Virus record (IMG/VR): IMGVR_UViG_3300002835_000070
Location: 38,229-102,228 of that record
DNA length: 64,000 bases
Direction: 5' to 3' (one strand)
DNA from: a virus
In this document: piece after piece, positions 1 to 9,680 of the stretch
How the letters are laid out: every line of letters starts with the position of its first letter
Numbering within the stretch: the first letter of the stretch is position 1
Position numbers and translations under genes: made by a program
The notes under the pieces: generated by a model
The model's input: the letters and a program-made list of their open reading frames with translations, nothing else
The model's database searches: none
Told to the model about the DNA's origin: nothing

Positions 1-3000
1 AATGGTATGCAATAGTTGAAGCAAGAAGTATAAAAAATTTCGCCAAAGGCGGTTTTGTTGGTACGGTTGAATTCAACGTAGGAGATACTGTTTGGCAAAA
101 AGACGAAAAAAGATACGCAACTGTAATGAATAATTATGGCGACCCTATCAATGGAGATTATGGAGAATTAAGACTTGATACAACAGGGAATACTCTAATA
201 TTTACTTCTGATAAAGAATACAATACAACAGGCTATAATCTTATCAAACTTGGAGAAAAAGGCGACACGGGTAAATTCACTCCTGAAGTTCTTGAAGATA
301 TGAAAGCAAGTGCAAACCGTCTTATTGAATCAAGAAGACAAGGTAAGGATAAAGAGGGTGTTGCTTACTATCAGGAAGTTTACAAAAGACTTCTTGACGG
401 AGAGTTTGATTCTATGGCAGGTGGTGCTAAAGCGACTGCTTCTAACAAAAAAAGTTCAGTTGATTATACTTACGTTCCTAATAAAGACGTAAAAGAATTG
501 AGCGTTGTAGTTAAGGGCGAATTAAAGAAATTAATGGGTTCTGATATACTTGACGGGGTTTACGTTAAAAATTCAGCGAAATCTACTGCGAAATCTACTG
601 CAAAAGTAGATGCAAATGCCGTGTTTGCTAAAATGCTTAAAGATGCAAAAGAAGCAAAAATCGGAAAGACGAAAAGGTTTACCGTTACTGATTTAAAAAA
701 ATTAAATCTTGAAATGGTTCAAAAACTTGTAGAGGCAGGTTACACCGAACAACAAATAAGAAATATTATTTTTGGATATGCTTTTGATAACGAAATTGTG
801 GCTGACAACGAACTTGAATACGATAAGGGTATTTTTTCTTACGAAGACACTTATGTTAAAAGCAAAATCGAGGGTTTAGTTGAGGCTCAAAAAAACAAAG
901 AGTTTGCAGTTGGTATTGAATACCCTGACTTTGATTGGCAAGGTATCATAAAGAAATATAAAATATCTTCAAAACCTAAAGACATAACTGAAAAACAAAA
1001 AGGTACTTCAGGTTCTACCGAGAACTACTATGAAGTTTTTGTTGGAGAAAATATAGTGATAGGTCATAATTACGGATATAAATGGCTTGATGCTGACGGA
1101 AAAGTGTTAAGTAATTATATGGAAGAGGATAAAAAAGTTTCTGACCCTACTAAACAAAATGCTTGGCAAAAAGAAAGAGGACAAAAAGCAGGTTTCAACG
1201 GAGGTTGGTGGACTATTATTTCTTCTAAAATAGAAATTATTGACGATGTATTGAAAACTTTACTTGCTCAAAAGGGTAGTTACTGTAAAGAGATACAATT
1301 TTATGACGATTCTTTACCTAAAGCCTTAAAAGAAAACAAGATTGATTTTGAACTTGGGGGAGATTTTGCTCCAAACGTTTCAGACGGAACTCAATTTATG
1401 GGCGATGTTTATGCTAAAGGCGGAAAACTTACAAAATATATCGACCACGATGATATTAAAAGCGTTACCTTAAAATTAAAAGGTAAAGTTGTAACTGTTG
1501 CAGGTAGTGATGTTTTGAATGGTGCAAACATATTAAAAGACGGTGGAGATTTAAGTAAAATTGCAAACTACGTTGGTAAAAACGATGTGGTTTCTGTTGA
1601 ACTTAAAAACGGAGAAACTATAAAACCTGCAAATGGATATTGGGTAAAGAAAGGGGCAGAGCCTCTTTCTGCTCCAAGTTCAAAACCTGTTAGTAAAACA
1701 GGTGCGAGATTTAAGTTTGAAGTTGGCGATAAAGTAATGGTTGATGATTCGGGTTATGTTACCTCTTTTACAGAATTTGACTTATCTAAACCTGCCGAAA
1801 TTATTGACAGGTCTGTATCGAAAATGGGTGGAAAAACTTATTACTTTTATAAGTTGAAAATGGCTGACGGTAGAACTGCTTTTAATCAGGCAGAACAAAG
1901 TAAATTGACACTTGCACAAAACACAACGCCTACTTCTAAAAAAGATGTTAATAAGTTAGTCGCTCCAAAGGGATATGTTTTTGTTAATTCAGGAAGCCAT
2001 AGAGCAACCCAACAAATAAATAGAAGTGATGTAAAATACATTTCGTTGTACTCATTTGGAGGTTCTAACACAAGTGCAGGGACTACGATTATGTTTATGA
2101 CCGAAAATGATTATGAAAAAATTAAAGGCGTAAGAGGTGTTTCTCCTGCTAAAAGTTATCTGTCTGCAAAATCTCAATGGTTTTCAAGACAAGAAGATAA
2201 AAAATTAGACACTTTATTTAGAGAAATTGAACAAAAAGAATCTTTTGGTTATGCTGACGGTGGAAGTACTGATGAAGTTGCCAAAATAAAAGTATCAAGT
2301 CCTGACGGAAAATATGTAGATACTTGGTACATTACAAAAGATACCGATACAACTCACTTTTACATATCAAATTCTACTGAATCAAAAGGAGTGCCGTATC
2401 ACGTTGGTCAATTTAGAAGCGAGGTTTTTTACGAAGATTTAAGAAGTTGGTTAAAAGGCGGTACTAATATTGATGGAAAAGAATATAAAACCAATTCTTA
2501 CGCTAAAGGCGGAGAAATGCAAGGAAATAACATTGATGCTGAATTACAAGACTTCGATTTAGATAATTTAGACCCTATTGAAACGATGCAGTATAATCAT
2601 TTTGTAAAAAGTTCAGGCAAAGTCGGTGCGTTGCAGGTTTTAATAAATAGCGTTGAGGGCGACTATTCTCAATTAAGTCCTGAATTGGCTGAATTGGCTG
2701 AAATGCAATTGTCAACCGAAGAATGGGACGAAATGACAAATGAACAAATAAGAGAAGAATATAGCTATGCTAAAGGCGGAGATGTTGAAGAAAGGTTAGT
2801 TGGAAGTTTTTACTATGACTCAAGAAAAGACAAAACTTTTAGAATAATTTATTCTGATAAAGATAAAATATCAATACAATATTTTGATAAATCTAAAAAC
2901 CCTGTTGGTAAAATAGAAGACGTGCAAAGAAGTGAGTTTGAATATTTAACAAATATGGGTGCTTGGGGAAAATATAAACAATCTTATTTTGCTGATGGCG

Positions 3001-3746
3001 GATTTATGAATAATGTTTACGCTAAAGGTGGAGATTTAAAAGGCAAATTTTTAGCTGAAATCGGAGTTCCTTACAATTTTGAATATGTTGTTGAAGATGA
3101 GTACGAATTTTCTCGATTTTTATCAAAAGCCTTAACTAATAAATTTAATTTCGGAAACGGTGCTTGGGGTATTAAAATAGTAAAACCATTATTTGAGAAA
3201 AACTACGGGCAAAAAATAGTTGTTGAAATTGACATACCTTTAGGTGTAACTCAAGGTGGCGGGTTAGATAAGTTTGACGTTTTAGAATTTATGTCAAAAA
3301 CATTAACTAAAAAATGGTTTGGTAACGGTGTTTGGAGTGTTGAAGTTGTTAATAGTTATGCTGACGGTGCTATGTTAGACGACAACGAGGGGTTTATGAA
3401 AGCAGATAACGAAAACAATTACAGATACCCTGAAAGAGAAGTTCACGTTGATACTCTTGACGAGCCAATTGACTTGACTAATAAAGTAAGTCGCATAAGT
3501 GGCAAGATTGATACTCTTGACGAGCCAATTGATTTAAAAAGTAATGTAAGTCGCAGAACTAACGATGTTGTAATTAGAACGCTTGACGAAAGTGCTGATT
3601 TGAATGACGACAAAAGAGTAAGAGCAAGAATGAGTTACAATCCAAAAGACAGAAACCCTGACAAACTTTTAAGTGTAAACCCAAGAGCGTTTGAGTTCAT
3701 AAAGGATTTACCAATGCCTACATCAAACACACATAAAAACGATTAA
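1..3746 (+). CDS. Giant multi-domain YA(D/K)GG-motif protein, N-terminus outside the window
   Basis: The frame is open from base 3, so the Met at 126 is internal and the gene begins upstream; at least 1,247 residues are visible. Small domains are separated by an aromatic-Ala-(Lys/Asp)-Gly-Gly motif: FAKGG near 45, YAKGG near 1410, YADGG near 2250, YAKGG near 2500 and 2770, and FADGG followed by MNNVYAKGG near 2990-3030. A domain with the signature GSDVLNGANIL, followed by VVSVELKNG and GYWVKKGAEP (about 1440-1670), recurs in the next gene, and a degenerate copy lies near 480-570. Two 60-bp direct repeats around 3449-3568 encode TLDEPIDL. No enzyme motif was recognised. It may be a structural polyprotein cut at the GG motifs, or a modular protein with flexible linkers. 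Confidence 0.8.
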   Translation, partial: WYAIVEARSIKNFAKGGFVGTVEFNVGDTVWQKDEKRYATVMNNYGDPINGDYGELRLDTTGNTLIFTSDKEYNTTGYNLIKLGEKGDTGKFTPEVLEDMKASANRLIESRRQGKDKEGVAYYQEVYKRLLDGEFDSMAGGAKATASNKKSSVDYTYVPNKDVKELSVVVKGELKKLMGSDILDGVYVKNSAKSTAKSTAKVDANAVFAKMLKDAKEAKIGKTKRFTVTDLKKLNLEMVQKLVEAGYTEQQIRNIIFGYAFDNEIVADNELEYDKGIFSYEDTYVKSKIEGLVEAQKNKEFAVGIEYPDFDWQGIIKKYKISSKPKDITEKQKGTSGSTENYYEVFVGENIVIGHNYGYKWLDADGKVLSNYMEEDKKVSDPTKQNAWQKERGQKAGFNGGWWTIISSKIEIIDDVLKTLLAQKGSYCKEIQFYDDSLPKALKENKIDFELGGDFAPNVSDGTQFMGDVYAKGGKLTKYIDHDDIKSVTLKLKGKVVTVAGSDVLNGANILKDGGDLSKIANYVGKNDVVSVELKNGETIKPANGYWVKKGAEPLSAPSSKPVSKTGARFKFEVGDKVMVDDSGYVTSFTEFDLSKPAEIIDRSVSKMGGKTYYFYKLKMADGRTAFNQAEQSKLTLAQNTTPTSKKDVNKLVAPKGYVFVNSGSHRATQQINRSDVKYISLYSFGGSNTSAGTTIMFMTENDYEKIKGVRGVSPAKSYLSAKSQWFSRQEDKKLDTLFREIEQKESFGYADGGSTDEVAKIKVSSPDGKYVDTWYITKDTDTTHFYISNSTESKGVPYHVGQFRSEVFYEDLRSWLKGGTNIDGKEYKTNSYAKGGEMQGNNIDAELQDFDLDNLDPIETMQYNHFVKSSGKVGALQVLINSVEGDYSQLSPELAELAEMQLSTEEWDEMTNEQIREEYSYAKGGDVEERLVGSFYYDSRKDKTFRIIYSDKDKISIQYFDKSKNPVGKIEDVQRSEFEYLTNMGAWGKYKQSYFADGGFMNNVYAKGGDLKGKFLAEIGVPYNFEYVVEDEYEFSRFLSKALTNKFNFGNGAWGIKIVKPLFEKNYGQKIVVEIDIPLGVTQGGGLDKFDVLEFMSKTLTKKWFGNGVWSVEVVNSYADGAMLDDNEGFMKADNENNYRYPEREVHVDTLDEPIDLTNKVSRISGKIDTLDEPIDLKSNVSRRTNDVVIRTLDESADLNDDKRVRARMSYNPKDRNPDKLLSVNPRAFEFIKDLPMPTSNTHKND

Positions 3747-3758
3747 TTTAAAAATACT

Positions 3759-6700
3759 ATGAAGTTATTTAATAAAACAATAGACAGACAATTATTCAAT
3801 CAATATTCACTTGGTAGTAACCTCTCTAAACAAGAGGTTGTTGTCAAGATATTCAATCCTATGGGGAATGGAAGCTGGTATATTTTAAATTCTGACCCCA
3901 ATGACCCTGATTATCTTTGGGCTATTGTAGATTTAGGATATGGTGCTGAAGTAGGTTCAGTAAGCCGTAGCGACCTTGAAACGTATAGAGGTCGATTTGG
4001 ATTAGGATTTGAGCGTGATTTAGGTTTTGACCCAATTAACGCTGAAGAACTTTATAACGGTTTGAGAGAGGGTAAATTTTACGCTGACGGTGGCAACATT
4101 GAAAGTTTCAGCGATAACCAACGTATGATTATGAATCAAAACGTTGAGGTAGAACATCATCACGAGGAATTGGAAGATATTTTAGAAGATAAAGTTCCTG
4201 TTCCTGCTTGGGTAGTTGCAAAAATGGAAACTGCAACGCAAAACCTTTCCGACATTACTCATTACCTTGACGGTAAAAAAGAGTTGATGGAGGAAGAAAA
4301 CGAAGAAGAGGACGAAGACGAGGAAGAGGACGAGGAAGAGGACGAAGACCAAGACGATATTAAAAATCAAAATGTTGTCGAACCAATAAACGTGTCTGCG
4401 GGAACTAAAGCAGAATTGACTAAAAAATTTACTGACGATGCTTTGGGTAATTTTAAAGGTTTCTTGAAAGGTATGGAGGGAGTTGACTTGCGTGAAGACT
4501 ACACGTTTGATTACAAGGACGAACAATACGAAGTTGAGCCAATTGTTAACTCTGATGAAAACGGTGTTTCAAATGCCGTGTTTAGCATTTTTGACGGAGA
4601 CGGAGAAGAAGTTGGGGAAGTTACTTATAGCCGTGACGGTGGAAAACAAAAGTTTACTGCTAATTCGGAATTTTTCGGTTGGAATAATGCAAAGTTTGAA
4701 GACGGTGGGTTTATGAATAATGTTTACGCTGACGGGGGAGAAATAAGTCTTTGGAAAGCAGAGCCAAATAACAAACCTGAAAAATTAAAAACTTTTAAAT
4801 CATTACGGGCTTATAATACTTATATGAATAAAAACCGTGAATTTTTTAGAGATGAACATTCTAAAAACGGAACAGGATTTTATGGTTTTGAAGCAGATGT
4901 AACTGAAAAAGAAGTTGAAAGCAGTATAGAAAATCTATATGATTCTAATAATAAATATGCTAACGGTGGATATTTTGACGGAACTATACCGAAAGTTTCT
5001 ACTTATATGAGTAATTATGCTAAAGGCGGAGAAGTTGCCAAAGCAGAAATTCTTGGTTTGAGTAAAAACATAATGGGAACTACTGATATTGAAATGAAAA
5101 TTTCAGGAATGAGAAAATCTCAAGACTTTAGTGTTTACCCAATTGGTAAAGATGATACAGACCAAATTATTACAATTCAATCTGAAACAAGAATTGGTAA
5201 AATAGATTTGTCAACAGGTCGTGGATTAATGAGCCAAAGTCATTCTAACGGTGCTTACTTTGTACATTTTCAAATGGACAATCTTACTAAATTTACTGTA
5301 AGCGAAAGCGACTTAGAAGAATTGAAAATGTACATTTTTAAAACTGCGGGTTCTAATGTTGGAAGTTCAATTGTAAAATCTGACAATTCAGGGGCTTCGG
5401 GCGTTTATGAAGACGGTGGTTCTGTAAAAAGAACAAGGCGAACAAAAAACCAAATAAGGAAAGACGAATACAATAAAGAAGTTGATTTATATAATTGGTA
5501 TATTGTAAATTTTTTAGAAAATAAAGTAGAATCAGGATTTGAATATAAAGAAGATGCTGTTGACTTACTTTCTGATTATGATGGAGATAAAAATTTTAAA
5601 GTAGTATCTAAAAAAACCTTAAAAACTTTAGGAATTGAAATACCTAATGAAAATTGGAAATATGCTGACGGTGGCTTTATGAATAATGTTTACGCTAAAG
5701 GCGGTAAAATTGATAACTCACATAATTATCGATTATTAGATAGATTACGTTCAGATAACGATTATTTTTTAGGTAATGGAAACAGGTCTGAAAAACATTT
5801 GTGGGCGGGTAATGTAGATGCTCAAATAAAAGAAATGAAGCGTTTGTGGAATAACTTACCTGAAGATGCAAAACCTGAATGGTTAAGTATGGATGATATT
5901 TTAGAATACGAACAAAAAATGAAAAAGCAATACGCTGACGGTGGCTTTATGAATAATGTTTATGCTGACGGTGGTAGAGTTAGTAATGAAGACTACGAAC
6001 AAAGACTTCAATATTTAAAAATGATGAAGAACAATGAACCTACTGATTTAGGTAAATACAGAATTGACAAAGAAATCAGAGAAATAAATACAATTTTAAA
6101 CCATAGAGGAAATCTAAAAAATTCTTACGCCAAAGGCGGAAGTTTAGAAGATAAACTGACTAAACTTGAAAACAAAAAATCTGAATTAGAATCAAAATTA
6201 TTTGAAGCTAAATTAAAAGAATATAAAGTTATAGAAAATATGGGTTGGGGTGCAGGTATGAGAAGAAGTAAGGTTAGTATCAGCACAAGACAAACAGATT
6301 CTTTAAAAGAAAGAATTAAACTTGTGGAAAAGGAAATAGAGCAAACCAAAATAGATATTTTGCCAAAAAAACCTAAATACATTCTTAAAGCAGACATCAA
6401 AACCGTTACACTTAAACGTAATGGCAAGGAGGTTACTTACAGTGGTGCTGATGTTCTAAATGGTGCTAACGTACTTGCGAAAGGCGGAGATTTGACTTCA
6501 AAAGCAAATTACATTCCAAAACGTGATGTAGTTTCTGTTGAGTTGAAAGATGGAACTACCGTTAAGCCTGTAAATGGGTATTGGGTTAAGAAAGGTGCTG
6601 AACCAATTGGAGGACAACCAACGCCTACTTCTTCAGGAAAATCAGAACCTAAAATTAGTACAACTGAAATTAGAAAAGATGCAAGAGGTAATTGGAGAGC

Positions 6701-7298
6701 GGAAAACACAGTAGATGATTTTAACGGTTACGATTGGAGAATATCTACCGTTAAAACTTATAGTGGTAATTTAGTTTCTTCTGCTCAAGGAGGTAAAACA
6801 GAGCCGACAGGAACAAAAGGTTATAGTATTTTTAAATATACTATGTATCAAGACCCAAATCATACTTTAGAAGTTTCTAAACCAAAAAGATTGACTGATA
6901 AGGTAGTTTCTGAACAACACGAAAAAGCATTAGCCAAGTTCAAAAAGTTTATGGAAACAGGAATGTTCAAAGGCGGAGGTAAAATCTCCAACTTTGATAA
7001 ACTTTCTGATAAAGTAGCAAAAGAATACGAGGGAATACCTGTTAAGAGCAAATACCAAGAGCAATATGGTAGATACTATTCTAAAGAAGAAGCACAGGAA
7101 GTTGGCGATAAAGTTGCGGGAAAAGTAAAGGCTATGCAATCTGCTAAAAAGATGTCAGGCGGTAGTACAGACGGTAAAAAATCAAATAGCGGAGCAGAAA
7201 CCCTAAAAAAAGCAAATGATTTAGCTAAAAAAATCCGTATGGATGGAGAGAGTTGGAACAATGCTAAAAAAAGAGCCTTTGCCCAATTAAAAAAATAG
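3759..7298 (+). CDS. Giant multi-domain YA(D/K)GG-motif protein
   Basis: This 1,179-residue protein lies 12 bp after its paralogue and has the same architecture. The aromatic-Ala-x-Gly-Gly motif recurs at about 4080, 4705, 4730, 4955, 5018, 5405, 5662, 5695, 5935, 5965 and 6125. Three times it occurs as a doublet, ADGG or EDGG then FMNNVYA(D/K)GG. Residues about 178-200 form a strongly acidic Glu/Asp run. The DVLNGANVL / VVSVELKDG / GYWVKKGAEP domain near 6390-6610 is clearly homologous to the one in the preceding gene. The C-terminus (about 6980-7298) is Lys-rich and helical. I know no function. Repeated domains, no transmembrane helix and a position beside virion genes suggest an internal virion component or scaffold; this is inference. 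Confidence 0.85.
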   Translation: MKLFNKTIDRQLFNQYSLGSNLSKQEVVVKIFNPMGNGSWYILNSDPNDPDYLWAIVDLGYGAEVGSVSRSDLETYRGRFGLGFERDLGFDPINAEELYNGLREGKFYADGGNIESFSDNQRMIMNQNVEVEHHHEELEDILEDKVPVPAWVVAKMETATQNLSDITHYLDGKKELMEEENEEEDEDEEEDEEEDEDQDDIKNQNVVEPINVSAGTKAELTKKFTDDALGNFKGFLKGMEGVDLREDYTFDYKDEQYEVEPIVNSDENGVSNAVFSIFDGDGEEVGEVTYSRDGGKQKFTANSEFFGWNNAKFEDGGFMNNVYADGGEISLWKAEPNNKPEKLKTFKSLRAYNTYMNKNREFFRDEHSKNGTGFYGFEADVTEKEVESSIENLYDSNNKYANGGYFDGTIPKVSTYMSNYAKGGEVAKAEILGLSKNIMGTTDIEMKISGMRKSQDFSVYPIGKDDTDQIITIQSETRIGKIDLSTGRGLMSQSHSNGAYFVHFQMDNLTKFTVSESDLEELKMYIFKTAGSNVGSSIVKSDNSGASGVYEDGGSVKRTRRTKNQIRKDEYNKEVDLYNWYIVNFLENKVESGFEYKEDAVDLLSDYDGDKNFKVVSKKTLKTLGIEIPNENWKYADGGFMNNVYAKGGKIDNSHNYRLLDRLRSDNDYFLGNGNRSEKHLWAGNVDAQIKEMKRLWNNLPEDAKPEWLSMDDILEYEQKMKKQYADGGFMNNVYADGGRVSNEDYEQRLQYLKMMKNNEPTDLGKYRIDKEIREINTILNHRGNLKNSYAKGGSLEDKLTKLENKKSELESKLFEAKLKEYKVIENMGWGAGMRRSKVSISTRQTDSLKERIKLVEKEIEQTKIDILPKKPKYILKADIKTVTLKRNGKEVTYSGADVLNGANVLAKGGDLTSKANYIPKRDVVSVELKDGTTVKPVNGYWVKKGAEPIGGQPTPTSSGKSEPKISTTEIRKDARGNWRAENTVDDFNGYDWRISTVKTYSGNLVSSAQGGKTEPTGTKGYSIFKYTMYQDPNHTLEVSKPKRLTDKVVSEQHEKALAKFKKFMETGMFKGGGKISNFDKLSDKVAKEYEGIPVKSKYQEQYGRYYSKEEAQEVGDKVAGKVKAMQSAKKMSGGSTDGKKSNSGAETLKKANDLAKKIRMDGESWNNAKKRAFAQLKK

Positions 7299-7408
7299 TA
7301 CGAAAACAGATGTAATATGTCCGACACCAAGCGGACAAAAAATAATAGCAGAAAGCCTGTTAGAAACATAAAAAAAGACAATTATTTTAAAAACAAGGCA
7401 TTAATTAC

Positions 7409-7435
7409 TTGTTTATCAAAATTTTATTATATTTG
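7409..7435 (+). promoter_or_regulatory. Bacteroidetes-type promoter upstream of the membrane-protein run
   Basis: TATATTTG at 7428-7435 matches the Bacteroidetes -7 element TAnnTTTG exactly. A TTG at 7409-7411 could be the -33 element, although the 16-bp spacing is slightly short. It lies 33 bp before the ATG at 7468, in the 169-bp gap after the giant ORFs. A small inverted repeat (TGTCCG / CGGACA, 7318-7323 and 7332-7337) precedes it. Confidence 0.6.
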
Positions 7436-7467
7436 TAGATTAAATTAACTTTATTAAGTACAATACT

Positions 7468-8034
7468 ATGGAAACAATTAATGGATTATTAAGAGCGTTG
7501 GATAACAAAGTACCCGCTTCAATGGCTAAAAGAATAGACGGTTTGCAAAAACTGAATGTGAAATTAGAAACCGCAAGAAGCGAACACGATGCTAACCCGA
7601 CAGAGGCTTCTCAAGATGCGTTAGACGAGATTATAGAATTTATCAAAGACACCCAAGAGGATGTTCAAGAAGATTTAGAAACTCTTGTAGAGCAAAAAAG
7701 AAGTGCTAATTTAAAAGCACAGGGAGAAGAGAAAAAAAGAAGAGAACAAGAGGCTTTAGCGAAAAGAGGAGAACAAGAGGCGTTAGCCAAAAGAAGAAAA
7801 CAACAAGAGGAATTAGCAAATAGAAGAGCAAGTGAAAAAGCCCAAAAAGATGCTGAAGAATTGAGAGAAAAAGAAGATTTAGAGAAAAAAGAATCGGAAG
7901 AACAAGAATTAAAAACAGATGACGAAACTAAAACTGAAAAAAAATCAGGAATTGGTTGGGGAAGTTTGCTTTTAGGCGGTATTCTACTTGTAGCAACAGG
8001 TGGGGCAATAAAGTATTTCGGAAATAAAAAATAA
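7468..8034 (+). CDS. Coiled-coil protein with C-terminal membrane anchor
   Basis: This 188-residue protein has a helical N-terminal half, a charged Glu/Lys/Arg/Gln coiled coil at about residues 80-155, and one transmembrane helix at about 165-183 followed by Lys-Lys. The expected topology puts the coiled coil on one membrane face with a tail anchor. It is the first gene after the promoter, and its stop overlaps the next start (TAATG). A similar coiled-coil/tail-anchor design occurs at 29902-30366. A virion membrane scaffold is plausible; there is no family assignment. Confidence 0.8.
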   Translation: METINGLLRALDNKVPASMAKRIDGLQKLNVKLETARSEHDANPTEASQDALDEIIEFIKDTQEDVQEDLETLVEQKRSANLKAQGEEKKRREQEALAKRGEQEALAKRRKQQEELANRRASEKAQKDAEELREKEDLEKKESEEQELKTDDETKTEKKSGIGWGSLLLGGILLVATGGAIKYFGNKK

Positions 8035-8201
8035 TGAGCAAAGCGCAAAAAATTTTATTAGTAGTAGGCATTTTAGGTGTTGCTTTCGGAGGCTTTGTCT
8101 TGGCGAAGTATCTTACTCGTAATGTTAGAAAAATTCGAGGTGGAACAGTCACTTTTCAAAAGTTTGACACACCGCCAATAGAAGAACCTTTATCTGAATA
8201 A
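8034..8201 (+). CDS. Small single-TM protein (55 aa)
   Basis: The ATG overlaps the preceding stop codon, which implies translational coupling. An N-terminal transmembrane helix (about residues 7-25) is followed by a basic stretch (RNVRKIRGG) and a short hydrophilic tail ending in Leu-Ser-Glu. Gene order, spacing and composition match the neighbouring virion membrane proteins. Function is unknown. Confidence 0.7.
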   Translation: MSKAQKILLVVGILGVAFGGFVLAKYLTRNVRKIRGGTVTFQKFDTPPIEEPLSE

Positions 8202-8203
8202 TT

Positions 8204-8902
8204 ATGGGAAAGTACACGACAGTTGCGATTAAAGTGCCTGATATTAATAGAAGTTTTGCACAATCAAATTATAAATACTCTAACCCCGATGTTATAAGAG
8301 TTAACAATTTACTTATAGATGAAATCAATAAGTCATTTGGAAGCTATGTTACAAAGTGGGGAATTGAATTTGAAATTGATGATTCAATAATTATAGGTTT
8401 TATTGCTACCGAAAGTGGCGGTATTAATTCTCCTCCGAATAAATATGATGCGACAGGTCTTATGCAGATGACTCCAAACACAGTTTGGGAAATTTTGGCA
8501 AAATGGCAAGTTATGGTCAATTCCCCGCTATCTACTAAAGCAAAATCTTTTTTCAATAAAGCGATTCCGTCAAGTAAAAATTTCAACGCTAATGTACTTC
8601 CGAGTTCGGCAGTAAAAAGCGAAATACGCAAAGCATTACAAAATAATCCTGAATTCAATATAGCAATTGGTACTGCTAATTTAAGATGGCTTTTAGAAGC
8701 ATTTAAAGAGGGCAACGTTGCGAGTATGAATAAAGTTATGGTTTCCTACAATGCGGGTTACTATGCTATGAGAAATAAGGTAAAAGGTGCTTTAACAACT
8801 CAACAATTAATCAATAATAAATCTATTCCTTTGGAAAGCAGAGGTTATTTATTAAAAATGTTAGGCGTAAACGGTTTTTTAGACCTATGGTTTAAAAAGT
8901 AA
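8204..8902 (+). CDS. Lytic transglycosylase (SLT-like)
   Basis: This 232-residue soluble protein carries the soluble lytic transglycosylase signature: ATESGG, placing the candidate catalytic Glu at residue 70, then GLMQMTP at about 85-91, and SYNAGY at about 179-184. These are the three motifs expected of family-1 SLT domains that cleave the MurNAc-GlcNAc bond. No signal peptide is seen, so it probably acts from the virion at entry. Its place at the head of a membrane-protein run supports a penetration role rather than late lysis. Confidence 0.85.
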   Translation: MGKYTTVAIKVPDINRSFAQSNYKYSNPDVIRVNNLLIDEINKSFGSYVTKWGIEFEIDDSIIIGFIATESGGINSPPNKYDATGLMQMTPNTVWEILAKWQVMVNSPLSTKAKSFFNKAIPSSKNFNANVLPSSAVKSEIRKALQNNPEFNIAIGTANLRWLLEAFKEGNVASMNKVMVSYNAGYYAMRNKVKGALTTQQLINNKSIPLESRGYLLKMLGVNGFLDLWFKK

Positions 8903-8986
8903 TTATAAACAAAAACAAGAAACAAAACAACAACCTAATTAAGTAATGATAAATTTAAAAAATATAAACAATTAAATATTAAAATT

Positions 8987-9241
8987 ATGAAAAAAGGTTA
9001 TTTAGTAGGTGGTTTAGCGATTGTAGGTGCAATAGCATTATTTATGTATTTAAAACCAAAAAACAAAGCAAATTCAGAGGGTTTTTACGGGGCAAATGGT
9101 AAATTAACTACCAAAGGAGGTTCGACTTCAAAAGTTCAATTACAATGTAAAAGACCTAATGGAAGTTATTACTTACAACCATCAGGAGCAACTGCTTGTG
9201 TGTATGGTAGTGACACACCAATTCGTTACGTTGAAAATTAA
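8987..9241 (+). CDS. N-anchored membrane protein, GGLAVVGAIALF anchor family, short Cys ectodomain
   Basis: The 84-residue protein has a transmembrane helix at about residues 5-23, a basic KPKNK linker and an ectodomain with LQCKRPNGSYYL. It is nearly the same protein as the one at 25638-25889, 16.6 kb away, and shares about 62 nearly invariant bases encoding the anchor (9023-9084) with both 25298-25359 and 25674-25735. Two Cys residues could form an ectodomain disulfide. It is probably a virion membrane protein. Confidence 0.75.
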   Translation: MKKGYLVGGLAIVGAIALFMYLKPKNKANSEGFYGANGKLTTKGGSTSKVQLQCKRPNGSYYLQPSGATACVYGSDTPIRYVEN

Positions 9242-9252
9242 AAACAAAAAAA

Positions 9253-9384
9253 ATGGAAAAGAAATATATCGTAGGAGGTTTAGCCGTAGTAGGTGCTTTA
9301 GCATTATTAGCTTGGTATTTTACACCAAAGAAAAGTTCAGATAAATTCTTGAACGCAACAGGTGGTTGCGGTTGTGGGGCTTAA
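9253..9384 (+). CDS. Small single-TM protein with C-terminal GCGCG tail (43 aa)
   Basis: It starts MEKKYIVGGLAVVGA, the same anchor module as 8987, 25262 and 25638, but the ectodomain is reduced to about 18 residues ending GGCGCGA. The Cys pair near the terminus could bind metal or form disulfides. It looks like a minimal member of the anchor family. It lies 11 bp downstream of the 8987 gene, consistent with one transcript. Confidence 0.65.
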   Translation: MEKKYIVGGLAVVGALALLAWYFTPKKSSDKFLNATGGCGCGA

Positions 9385-9386
9385 TA

Positions 9387-9680
9387 ATGGCTTATAAAAT
9401 TTTACCATATTCAAAAGCACAGGCGGATAAGTTGGGGGTTGAAATAAAGCCCTCAACAAACTCTGTTAAAAAAATTGATATTTTTAAAAATGGTAAAAAA
9501 ATTGCTACAATAGGGGCTTCGGGTATGAATGATTACCCGACCTATTTGGAGAAAGAAAAAAAAGGGTATTTCCCGAAAGGATATGCTAAAGAAAGACGTA
9601 GATTGTATAAGCAACGCCACGAAAAAGACCGTCATAAAACAGGGTCGAATGGTTGGTATGCAGATAAAATATTGTGGTAA
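9387..9680 (+). CDS. Small basic soluble protein
   Basis: I chose the ATG at 9387 (MAYKILPYSK) over an upstream ATG at 9366 that would overlap the previous gene; the chosen start follows that gene's stop by two bases. The 97-residue product is basic, has no membrane segment, and contains GYFPKGYAKERRRLYKQRHEKDR, suggesting nucleic-acid or polyanion contact. The tail reads NGWYADKILW. No family was recognised with confidence. Confidence 0.65.
   Translation: MAYKILPYSKAQADKLGVEIKPSTNSVKKIDIFKNGKKIATIGASGMNDYPTYLEKEKKGYFPKGYAKERRRLYKQRHEKDRHKTGSNGWYADKILW

Noticed and set aside
4182-4526. Minus-strand Phe/Val/Leu-rich frame opposite the acidic run
   Set aside because: The Glu/Asp codons read backward give Phe/Leu/Val; there is no start context or gene spacing, so it is a shadow.
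7318-7337. Terminator at the end of the giant-ORF pair
   Set aside because: The TGTCCG/CGGACA hairpin is followed by A, not T, on the plus strand, so it is weak as a terminator for the upstream genes.
9366-9386. Upstream ATG as the start of the 9387 gene
   Set aside because: It would overlap the preceding 43-residue gene, whereas the ATG at 9387 follows its stop by two bases, as in other genes here.
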